Below, one piece after another: positions 5,625-11,555 of a stretch of DNA of 11,555 nucleotides. The DNA lies in NCBI GenBank assembly GCA_938039795.1, contig CALHWU010000104.1:1-11555 (forward strand). Direction: 5' to 3'. Made by a program: the position numbers and the translations under genes. This DNA is from an uncultured Muribaculaceae bacterium. GTDB lineage: Bacteria > Bacteroidota > Bacteroidia > Bacteroidales > Muribaculaceae. The notes under the pieces were generated by a model. The model worked only from the letters and a program-made list of their open reading frames with translations. It was not told the origin of the DNA and searched no databases. Every line of letters starts with the position of its first letter. Within the stretch, counting starts at the first letter, position 1.

Positions 5625-6643
5625 CAGTAGGCGGTCATGTTGGCGAGATTCCACAGATTGAGATAGGCCGCGCGGGTGATGTCGACAGTCTTGTCCCAGT
5701 TGATGCGGTCGGTATGGTCCGACGGCATGTGGTAGTCGGGGTGTCCGTCGGTGTGGTACCATATGATGGGCACGTCGCGTTTGGCGAACGATCCGTTGTC
5801 GCCTCCTCCGATGGGGCGGTCCCACGGACGGTAGTTGGGTTTCAGGCGGAGTCCGCGCTGCTCTATGTCGCTGCGGAGCCATTGCTCGAACACCGGATGA
5901 GCTTCGGTATAGAAGTAGACCACATGCTCGGGGTTGGCCTCATTGTTGTTGCGGCCGATCATGTCGAAGTTGAGATAACCCTTGATCTTCGACGGATCGG
6001 GCCACTGCAGCATGAAATGCTCGGAGCCCAAAAGGCCTTTCTCCTCACCGTCCCAAAGGGCGAAGATGACGGTGCGCTCCGGCTGCACTCCGCTGGCCAC
6101 GAAGGCGCGCGCTATCTGCAGCACGGCAGCCACGCCCGAAGCGTTATCGTCGGCACCGTTGTAGATCTGGTCGCCGTCGAGCAGCGGATCCACTCCAAGA
6201 TGGTCGAAATGGGCTCCGATGATCACTACCTCATCGGGATTCTTGCCAGTGATGCGGCCCATGATGTTGGTGAGAGGCAGCCGCTGATGCACTTCGCTCT
6301 CAAGTCGGGTTATCGAGTCGGGGTGGACTGTGTAGCGGCCCTTTTTCTGACGTTCGCGGCGGTAGGCAGCAAACGGCTGTCGGAATGATTTGCCGTCCCA
6401 CGGCTCCAGGCCGATCGAGCGCAGGCATGCCTCCACATAGTTGGCAGCTATGCGTCCCGACGGGTAGCCGGCCTCGCGTCCCTGAAGCTCGTCGGAAGCG
6501 AGGAAGCCGATATGGGCTTCGGCTGTAGGGCGGTTGATGGTGAGATATCCGCGCTCCTTGCCTTCGGCTTTGTCATCGGCTATGGCTGTTGCGGCTGAGG
6601 CCGATATGACGGCTGCCGCAAGGATGAGTCTGAGTTTTTTCAT
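5624..6643 (-). CDS. Secreted M28 family zinc peptidase
   Basis: This 339-aa metallopeptidase has a Sec signal peptide (MKKLRLILAAAVISASAATA, cleavage near residue 22), so it acts in the periplasm or outside the cell. M28 enzymes are two-zinc aminopeptidases or carboxypeptidases. The metal and catalytic residues are all visible: IIGAHFDHLG with H145, GADDNASG with D165/D166, LWDGEEKGLLGSEH with catalytic E200 and ligand E201, YLNFDMIGR with D227, and DYHMPSDHTD with H305. Length and motif spacing are normal for the family, so it should be active. It starts 20 nt after ribH and shares the A of TGATG with the lipoprotein gene. The exact peptide substrate cannot be told. Confidence 0.93.
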   Translation of the reverse strand: MKKLRLILAAAVISASAATAIADDKAEGKERGYLTINRPTAEAHIGFLASDELQGREAGYPSGRIAANYVEACLRSIGLEPWDGKSFRQPFAAYRRERQKKGRYTVHPDSITRLESEVHQRLPLTNIMGRITGKNPDEVVIIGAHFDHLGVDPLLDGDQIYNGADDNASGVAAVLQIARAFVASGVQPERTVIFALWDGEEKGLLGSEHFMLQWPDPSKIKGYLNFDMIGRNNNEANPEHVVYFYTEAHPVFEQWLRSDIEQRGLRLKPNYRPWDRPIGGGDNGSFAKRDVPIIWYHTDGHPDYHMPSDHTDRINWDKTVDITRAAYLNLWNLANMTAY

Positions 6644-6663
6644 GATGTTGTATGTGCTGTGTC

Positions 6664-7146
6664 CTATAGGTCGAGGCGCGGGACGCTTCGGTCGAACGTT
6701 ATCATTTTCAGTGCCGTGAGGGCGGCTTCGGCTCCCTTGTTGCCGGCAGGGCCACCTATGCGGTCGAGTGCCTGCTGCTCGGTGTCGACGGTCAGCACTC
6801 CGAAAATCACCGGCACCTCCGCGCGGAGATTAAGCCCGGTGACGCCCTGTGTCACCGACTGGCAAACGTAGTCGAAGTGAGGCGTATCGCCGCGGAGCAC
6901 GCAGCCGAATACAATGACGGCGTCGTATGACGAACGTGTGAGCCTGGCGGCGGCATAAGTAAGCTCTACGGTGCCCGGCACGTCGTGTAGTCCGATGGCG
7001 TCGTCGGCCATTCCATGGGCTTTGAGGGTCTTCACGGCTTCGTCGCGCAGGCGGTGGGTTATATGGGAGTTCCATTCGGCTGTGACGATCGCTATTCGTG
7101 CATTCGCAGGTGCCGCTGTGTCGGTCTGTGGTGAATATGTCGACAT
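6664..7146 (-). CDS. ribH: 6,7-dimethyl-8-ribityllumazine synthase
   Basis: RibH condenses 5-amino-6-ribitylamino-uracil with 3,4-dihydroxy-2-butanone 4-phosphate to give 6,7-dimethyl-8-ribityllumazine, the last step before riboflavin synthase. The 160-aa length is typical. Family motifs are complete: AEWNSHIT (23-30, substrate-binding Trp25), HDVPGTVEL (54-62), FGCVLRGDTPHFDYV (80-94, with catalytic His90), VPVIFGVLTVDTEQQALDR (111-129) and AGNKGAEAA (134-142). The ATG lies 33 nt after the TPR gene stop. No riboflavin pathway partner (ribA/B, ribD, ribE) is in the window, and no FMN riboswitch was seen in the short upstream gap, so it is a standalone ribH inside a mixed operon. Confidence 0.97.
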   Translation of the reverse strand: MSTYSPQTDTAAPANARIAIVTAEWNSHITHRLRDEAVKTLKAHGMADDAIGLHDVPGTVELTYAAARLTRSSYDAVIVFGCVLRGDTPHFDYVCQSVTQGVTGLNLRAEVPVIFGVLTVDTEQQALDRIGGPAGNKGAEAALTALKMITFDRSVPRLDL

Positions 7147-7179
7147 TGTGTGGGATTTATTGGATATGAGAAGTCTGTT

Positions 7180-8199
7180 TTAGCGGGGGAACAGTTTGTG
7201 CCAGAGGCCGAGGATGTCGAGCCGGCGGGTGTTGGCATTGAGCAGTATCCCGACAATGCGGCGGTGCTGGTCGTCGGCTCCGAGACGCGTGGCCTTATGG
7301 AGCATGGTGTTGAGGAGATGTACGCCTTTGTCGCGCTGTCCCTTGATGTTGAGGAGGCTTTCGCCGAGATAGATGGAGAGAGTAAGCTGCCGGAGGGTCA
7401 TTTCCGGCTCGATGTCAACGAGGTATTTCAGCGCCCGGGTGTAATATTGCACTGCCTGACGGTGCTTGTCCATGCGGGCAAGCGTATGGCCCTCCTCGGC
7501 GAGAGAGTCGACAAGCCGGTCGGTGGCGTCGGGCACTTTGTCGGCCACCATGGCCATATAGGTCTCCACAGCCGCCTGGGTGTGGGCAAGGAGATTGGCC
7601 TGCTTCATGCGGGAGTGCATCACCTGCGTGACCGATCCCTGGGCCATGACAAGAGCCGAGGCGTAGCGGCGCGGATCAGTGCGCGCAAGCCGTTCGAGTA
7701 TTTTCATCGACTTCTCCACTTCCCGCTCGGCCTGGCGGTATTCTCCGCGTGCGGAGTGGAGCAGGGCCACGTCGTGGAGCAGAGATGCCAATACGCTCAG
7801 GAAAGCTTCGTCGCGGCGCTTCGGGCTTGCCGCAAGCATGTTGAGCGTGTCGGCTGCAGTCTGCATGGCTTCTGCGGTTTTCCCTGCCGACAGGTGCAGG
7901 GCTGTCAGCACTTGCTTTATAGCCGCGCGTTTGTCGGCGATATCGGGTTTGTCGGCATCGGGGGCTATGGCTATCACCGCGTCGATGGCTGTAAGAGCGT
8001 CGATGGCGTGCTGTCCTTCGCCGGCGGCTATCGCGTCGGATGCATAGCGGCGCATGCCGTCGTAGGCCTTATTGAAAGCGGCGTCACGCAGGTGGGAGGT
8101 TGCCTCTTCTACTGTAATGGCTTTCACTATCGGCTCGCCGGCTTTGCGCGAGTCGCCCGGCAGAAATCCGGAGGAGAGGGATGTATCGTTGGTTTTCAC
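7180..8199 (-). CDS. TPR-repeat protein upstream of ribH
   Basis: This 339-aa protein is almost entirely alpha-helical and without a signal peptide or membrane segment, so cytoplasmic. Helix pairs resembling tetratricopeptide repeats are visible at about 135-170 (ALLHSARGEYRQAEREVEKS), 232-266 (LAEEGHTLARMDKHRQAVQY) and 273-303 (TLSIYLGESLLNIKGQRDKG), with less regular ones from residue 40. It is probably a protein-interaction scaffold; the partner is unknown. The start is GTG, overlapping the TGA of the kinase as GTGA. No ATG in frame lies close upstream, and the next internal Met is at residue 49. A TPR gene beside ribH is, to my knowledge, a recurring Bacteroidetes arrangement. Confidence 0.82.
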   Translation of the reverse strand: MKTNDTSLSSGFLPGDSRKAGEPIVKAITVEEATSHLRDAAFNKAYDGMRRYASDAIAAGEGQHAIDALTAIDAVIAIAPDADKPDIADKRAAIKQVLTALHLSAGKTAEAMQTAADTLNMLAASPKRRDEAFLSVLASLLHDVALLHSARGEYRQAEREVEKSMKILERLARTDPRRYASALVMAQGSVTQVMHSRMKQANLLAHTQAAVETYMAMVADKVPDATDRLVDSLAEEGHTLARMDKHRQAVQYYTRALKYLVDIEPEMTLRQLTLSIYLGESLLNIKGQRDKGVHLLNTMLHKATRLGADDQHRRIVGILLNANTRRLDILGLWHKLFPR

Positions 8200-9076
8200 T
8201 TTCGGGATGATATGAAGCCGGAGGTGTGCGCGAGCAGCATGCGCAGCAGTCCGGATGGGAGGTTGGAGGAGTTGTCGTGGGTGATGCCGAGTTCGACAAG
8301 AGCATCGGTCAGAGCTGCAAGCGCGAGCGAGTTGACCCTCAGTGGCTGCTGATCCGAGGTGAAGGTCTCTGTTAACGTGTCGTTGCCGTGGAAAATGCTT
8401 ATCTCCCGGCGCTGATCGTCAACGTTGGCCATAAGGCGGGTGTAGAAGCTGATATGGTCGCGGTAGCTTGACGCGGGAGTGGCGTTGGGCCCGAAGATGT
8501 TGGCGAAATCTCCGCTGCGGGTCACCACCATGTCGGCAAACTGCAGATTCTCGAGAATGAAAGGCATCACTTTGGTGATGCTCGGCTCCAGTTTTTTCAG
8601 GAATCCCGGAAGATATACGATCGTGGCCTTGCGTTCAGCCGCATTGGCAAGAAAGTCGGTAGGTTGGGGCGGATGCGGTTGTCGAGTGCGAAATATGAGC
8701 CGAATATCACTATGTCGTCGGCGTCGATGCGCGGCCATATGAAGTCGAACCCCTCGACCGTGTTGCTGCGCATGGCCACCGTGGCCTCGTCGCGCTGATC
8801 GAAAATGAAATATGACGGTGTGACTCCGGCCGTATACCGGTCGATGGATCGGGTGCCTACGTGATGACGGGTGAGAAAAGCTGTGATGATGTCGCCGGTC
8901 AGGTCGCGGGAGGCCTCTCCTGCGAATTCCACGCTATGGCCGCAATCGCCGAGTATGGCGGCGGCGTTGAGCAGTCTTCCCCCGGGGTGTGCCGTCAGAC
9001 TGATGGTGTCACCGTCGGTGTCGGCAGGGAATATTATGTCAAGCGAGCATTCGCCCGCAACTATGATCTTTCTCAA
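8196..9076 (-). pseudogene. PfkB-family sugar kinase, frameshifted and lacking the GAGD motif
   Basis: The two halves of a PfkB/ribokinase-type kinase lie in different frames. The N-terminal half reads MRKIIVAGECSLDIIF (1-16), GGRLLNAAAILGDCG (32-46) and VIFGSYFALDNRIRP to residue 137. It then runs into a stop after a wrong-frame tail. The other frame continues with TDFLANAAERKATIVYLPGF, ILENLQFADMVVTRSGDFANIFG and a C-terminus up to 8196. One extra C in the CCCC run (plus-strand GGGG, 8666-8669) would restore a 293-aa protein of normal family length. The catalytic GAGD motif, expected around 8316-8336, reads VNSLALA. The start is TTG with an in-frame stop just upstream. Three defects together suggest decay, though a sequencing error at the C-run cannot be excluded. 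The stop overlaps the TPR start as GTGA. Confidence 0.8.
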
Positions 9077-9142
9077 AGTAAAATGGGATTATGAGGTTAA
9101 AGGAAGTTGATGGCCGGCAGCCGGTTCCTTTTCAGTGGCCGT

Positions 9143-9757
9143 TCACTGGCGGCTTTTGTGGCCGAGATAACCTCCGTGATGGCGTTTGGCATATTCGGCC
9201 TTGGTGAACCCGGTGGCTTTCATGACGTTCACCACGAGCACGTCGCCGATGACGGTCATGAGCGTGGTGGAGGTGGTGGGAGTGAGTCCGAGCGGACATA
9301 CCTCGGGAGCGCCTCCTGTGAAGAGCATGGCGTCGGCCCGCTGCGCGAGCTCGCTGTCGGCGTTGCCGGTGATGACGATCGAGGGGATGCCGGGATAGAG
9401 CTCATCGGCCAGACCGAGAAGCTCCACAATCTCGCGTGTGCGGCCCGAATTGCTTACGAGGAGCATCACGTCATCGGGCTGCAGCACTCCCAGATCGCCG
9501 TGCTGGGCCTCGCTCGGATGGAGGTTGACCGCCGGGATGCCGGTGGAGGAGAAGGTCGTGGCGATATTCATGGCTATCTGGCCTGCTTTGCCCATGCCCG
9601 ATGTGACGAGCTTGCCTCCGCGGCGTTTCACGTGGTCGACGATGAGTTCCACGGCCTTGTCGAAGTCGGGCGTGTAGGGGATTGCTGCCACGGCTTTGCT
9701 CTCGGCTTCGAGTATGGCGGCCATCGTGCCCTTTATGTCGGTAACGGTATCAGTCAT
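9143..9757 (-). CDS. kdsD: SIS-domain sugar-phosphate isomerase, KdsD/KpsF type without CBS domains
   Basis: The likely reaction is ribulose 5-phosphate to arabinose 5-phosphate, the first committed step of Kdo synthesis for lipopolysaccharide. This 204-aa protein is the SIS domain alone. It shows TSGMGKAGQIAMNIATTFSS (52-71, Lys57), HPSEAQHGDLG (80-90), VSNSGRTREI (101-110), LGLTPTTSTTLMTVIGD (156-172) and the C-terminal RHHGG (192-196), whose His193 aligns with the catalytic His of Escherichia coli KdsD. E. coli KdsD has two extra CBS domains; single-domain versions are known from Bacteroides. The SNSG segment reads GRTREI where E. coli-type enzymes have GESSEI. It has its own promoter 17 nt upstream and is followed, after 66 nt, by the broken kinase. 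Symbol assigned by motif match. Confidence 0.88.
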   Translation of the reverse strand: MTDTVTDIKGTMAAILEAESKAVAAIPYTPDFDKAVELIVDHVKRRGGKLVTSGMGKAGQIAMNIATTFSSTGIPAVNLHPSEAQHGDLGVLQPDDVMLLVSNSGRTREIVELLGLADELYPGIPSIVITGNADSELAQRADAMLFTGGAPEVCPLGLTPTTSTTLMTVIGDVLVVNVMKATGFTKAEYAKRHHGGYLGHKSRQ

Positions 9758-9773
9758 TTGGGGATGTTTTTTG

Positions 9774-9805
9774 CAAAATTAATGCATAAGCTCGTAATCT
9801 GCAAA
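9774..9805 (-). promoter_or_regulatory. Bacteroidetes-type promoter of the SIS isomerase gene
   Basis: On the minus strand TTTG (9802-9805) is followed by 20 nt and then TAATTTTG (9774-9781), an exact -33/-7 match to the phylum consensus. The expected start is near 9767, leaving a leader of only about 10 nt before the ATG at 9757. It marks the start of a second transcription unit after the thioesterase gene, running towards comM. Confidence 0.75.
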
Positions 9806-9807
9806 TC

Positions 9808-10278
9808 TCAGAGCTTCCTCTGCTCATACTTTTCCACGGCTTTTACCCATTCACGGTCGAGAGCCTGCCCTTTGGCCGTGGCCGGATCGAATCCGGCCAT
9901 GACTGTGTGGCCCACGCATTTCGTCTGTCCGGTGACGCCGTTGACTATACGCTGCTCCATCTTGAAGCTATGGGTACTGACCGAAGTGACCTGCGTCCAT
10001 ACTTCGAGCGATTCGTTGAAATAGCTTGGCGAGTAGAAGTCGCATCCTATATGCACCACTACGGCCTTTAGGCTGCGCCAGTCCATCCCGTCGGGGAGCA
10101 CGGCCGAGAAATAGTTGACCTTGGCCAGATCCATGAAGCTGAGATAGACATTGTTGTTGAGATGTCCGAGCATGTCGATGTCGGTGAAACGCATCTGTAC
10201 CGGGAGCACGTGCCTGAACGGGAACTGTGCCTCCGGCACCTTCGGATTATCGGACGGGAGAAATGTGCCTGCTTCCAT
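9808..10278 (-). CDS. Acyl-CoA thioesterase-like hotdog protein (4HBT/YbgC type)
   Basis: This 156-aa protein has the hotdog-fold signature of the 4HBT family, which hydrolyses acyl-CoA thioesters. The active-site segment is RFTDIDMLGHLNNNVYLSF (30-48), equivalent to the D-x-D...GHxNNxxYL motif, with Asp33 or Asp35 as the catalytic acid. The rest follows the family pattern: a strand with VVVHIGCDFYSPSYFNESL (73-91), HSFKMEQRIVN (103-113) and CVGHTVMAGFD (121-131). No signal peptide is present, so it is cytoplasmic. The acyl chain cannot be predicted. Its ATG follows the DUF721 stop after one base (TGACATG), so it ends the recF operon; the promoter of the next unit begins immediately downstream. 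Confidence 0.88.
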   Translation of the reverse strand: MEAGTFLPSDNPKVPEAQFPFRHVLPVQMRFTDIDMLGHLNNNVYLSFMDLAKVNYFSAVLPDGMDWRSLKAVVVHIGCDFYSPSYFNESLEVWTQVTSVSTHSFKMEQRIVNGVTGQTKCVGHTVMAGFDPATAKGQALDREWVKAVEKYEQRKL

Positions 10279-10279
10279 G

Positions 10280-10570
10280 TCAGTGAATAGTTATTGAGGT
10301 TATAACGTTTCTGCCTACCCGACGGTTGATCTGTTCGATCAGCGCGGCCTTGTGGAACCCGAGTTCGTTTTTGAGCGACGCGGATGTTATGTATACGTGC
10401 ATCGTGCCGTGGTCCACATACCGGTGGGTGGTGTAGCGGTTGACCCCCAGCCCTACGACCTCGGGCCATACGAAGCAGGCGCGCTGCTCGGCGTAGGTGT
10501 CGGCATGGCCGCTCTGCTCCACCACGCGGTTGAAGATCTCGGAGAATAGCAGCGGTTCGGTGCGTTTCAT
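10280..10570 (-). CDS. DUF721 / DciA-like protein
   Basis: This 96-aa protein matches the DUF721 (DciA-like) pattern: a helix at the start (LLFSEIFNRVVEQSG, 7-21), the WPEVVG motif at 35-40, which is the family hallmark, and the C-terminal strand and helix HVYITSASLKNELGFHKAAL (58-77). DciA-type proteins help load the replicative helicase in bacteria without DnaC; whether the short Bacteroidetes version does so is not established here. The start ATG overlaps the recF stop as ATGA, so it is translationally coupled to recF. A longer open frame extends upstream, but that part is the antisense-like shadow of recF. Confidence 0.85.
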   Translation of the reverse strand: MKRTEPLLFSEIFNRVVEQSGHADTYAEQRACFVWPEVVGLGVNRYTTHRYVDHGTMHVYITSASLKNELGFHKAALIEQINRRVGRNVITSITIH

Positions 10571-11555
10571 CGTTCGGGAGTGAATTGTCCGTCTCTGACC
10601 GTCCACATCCTGAAATCGCCGGCCATATGGCCCACGATCTCGTCGAGATGCTTGCGGTTGGTGTCGGTGATGAATATCTGTCCGAAGTCGCGGCTCGCCA
10701 CGAGCTGTATTATGCGCTCCACGCGCCGCGAGTCGAGCTTGTCGAAGATGTCGTCGAGGAGCAGCAGGGGACGCATTCCCGTGGCTTCGCGCAGGAATTC
10801 GTACTGCGCCAGCCTCAGGGCGGTGGTGAAGGTCTTGGTCTGACCCTGCGAGGCGGTGCGCCGCAGCGGCATCTCGGCGAGAGTCATCGCTATGTCGTCG
10901 CGGTGAGGGCCGACGGTGGTGTGGCGCATCGCTTCGTCGCGTCGGCGGGCCCGTGCCAGAGCGTCGGCCAGACGCGTGGGAGAGCCATCGGGATCGGCAG
11001 TGCTGTCCTCGTATGACAGATCCACCTGCTCCTGCTCTCCCGCAATGGCGGCATAAAACGCACCGAAGCGTGTGCGCAGCTTGTCGATCCACTCCTTTCT
11101 GGCCGAGGTGATCACCTCGGCAGCCATCTCCATCTGTATTTCCACGGCCTCGAAGAGTGCGCCGTCGCCCGAGGCGTCGCGCAGCATGCGGTTGCGCTGT
11201 GTGAGCGCCGTGGCGTAGCGCATCAGGGCGTCGAGGTAGCGGTGGCTCTCCTGCGATATGACCATGTCCATCCACCTGCGGCGCTCCTCGGCCGCCCCTC
11301 GCGCCAGGTCGGTGTCGGAGGGGGCGGTCATCACTATCGGGAATGCCCCTATGTGGTCGGCCAGCCGGGTGTATTCCTTGCCCGAGCGCTTGAGGCTCTT
11401 GCGGCGTCCGCGCTGCATGCCGAGCTGGAGCTCCTCGTCGGCGTCGCGACGGCGGTATAGTCCTCGGGCCATGGCGAAGTCCTCTCCGCGGCGTATCACC
11501 ATCGCGTCGGCCACGCCGGTGAAGCTGCGGCAGAAGCTCAGGTAGTGGATGGCGT
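10567..11555 (-). CDS. recF: RecF recombination protein, 5' end cut off by the window
   Basis: RecF is an SMC-like ATPase that loads RecA at single-strand gaps with RecO and RecR. The visible part begins within the conserved AIHYLSFCRSFTG (from 11553 leftwards). The Walker A Lys and about 40 N-terminal residues lie outside the window. The C-terminal motifs are clear: VGPHRDDIAM (near 10888-10914), the ABC signature SQGQTKTF (near 10828-10851) and the Walker B / D-loop LLLLDDIFDKLD (near 10732-10767). The frame is open to the window edge, and the stop overlaps the DUF721 start as ATGA. The gene is normal in composition and motif content. Confidence 0.95.
   Translation of the reverse strand, partial: AIHYLSFCRSFTGVADAMVIRRGEDFAMARGLYRRRDADEELQLGMQRGRRKSLKRSGKEYTRLADHIGAFPIVMTAPSDTDLARGAAEERRRWMDMVISQESHRYLDALMRYATALTQRNRMLRDASGDGALFEAVEIQMEMAAEVITSARKEWIDKLRTRFGAFYAAIAGEQEQVDLSYEDSTADPDGSPTRLADALARARRRDEAMRHTTVGPHRDDIAMTLAEMPLRRTASQGQTKTFTTALRLAQYEFLREATGMRPLLLLDDIFDKLDSRRVERIIQLVASRDFGQIFITDTNRKHLDEIVGHMAGDFRMWTVRDGQFTPER

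Noticed and set aside
5625..5882. Upstream extension of the lipoprotein frame by 86 residues
   Set aside because: It is out-of-frame peptidase sequence without similarity. The signal peptide with lipobox begins at the ATG at 5624.
5606..6388. 260-aa plus-strand open frame opposite the M28 peptidase
   Set aside because: The minus strand encodes all catalytic motifs of M28. The plus-strand protein is an unstructured Val/Gly/His-rich shadow.
7147..7179. FMN riboswitch upstream of ribH
   Set aside because: The gap to the preceding gene is only 33 nt, too short for an FMN aptamer, and shows none of its conserved blocks.
7150..8352. 400-aa open frame on the plus strand, antisense to the TPR gene and the kinase end
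   Set aside because: It lies opposite a well-supported TPR gene in GC-rich DNA, where long antisense open frames arise easily. It shows no recognisable motif or promoter.
9107..10024. 305-aa plus-strand open frame across the SIS gene and thioesterase end
   Set aside because: It runs through the clear SIS promoter and two genes with complete motifs. Its composition is typical of an antisense shadow.
10571..11275. N-terminal extension of the DUF721 frame inside recF
   Set aside because: The extension is Arg/His/Pro-rich out-of-frame recF sequence. The DUF721 homology begins at the ATG overlapping the recF stop.

Overview
The window looks like a piece of a Bacteroidales chromosome. The pointers are two promoters of the Bacteroidetes type (TTTG, 20-nt spacer, TAnnTTTG), a lipoprotein with a DUF4369-like N-terminus, an arabinose-5-phosphate isomerase without CBS domains, a four-helix-bundle 'suffix' protein, and the recF / DUF721 / ribH gene neighbourhood. 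The GC-rich core (41 G+C in bases 3061-3120) would suit a Muribaculaceae-like gut species, but that family-level guess is weak. Every recognisable gene is on the minus strand, so transcription runs from the right edge to the left.

Right part (about 3036-11555) is a compact, GC-rich, conserved block. In transcription order it holds recF (5' end outside the window), a DUF721/DciA-like gene, an acyl-CoA thioesterase-like gene, then a promoter. Next come a KdsD/KpsF-type SIS isomerase, a PfkB-type sugar kinase broken by a frameshift, a TPR protein, ribH (lumazine synthase), a secreted M28 zinc peptidase, a thioredoxin-like lipoprotein, and comM/yifB. Several junctions overlap or nearly touch (ATGA, TGACATG, GTGA, TGATG), which suggests operons with translational coupling. 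The functions are mixed housekeeping: DNA repair and replication, Kdo precursor synthesis, riboflavin, envelope peptidase and lipoprotein, and transformation or branch migration.

Left part (1 to about 3035) is clearly AT-rich (22 G+C in bases 61-120; 23 in 2641-2700) and looks accessory. It starts exactly at the comM stop codon with a four-helix-bundle suffix gene flanked on both sides by two copies of an 18-bp repeat. The upstream copies supply the comM stop codon and the first codons of the four-helix gene. After it come a perfect 52-bp loopless palindrome, a strong Bacteroidetes-type promoter with an operator-like palindrome and a long structured leader, and three genes of unknown function: a four-TM membrane protein, a 124-aa protein and a 330-aa protein. 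These look like one transcription unit.

The observations most worth following are the repeat-bounded four-helix gene as a possible mobile cassette, the palindrome, the unknown three-gene module, and the decaying sugar kinase beside an intact isomerase. No CRISPR array, rRNA, tRNA or intact transposase gene was seen.
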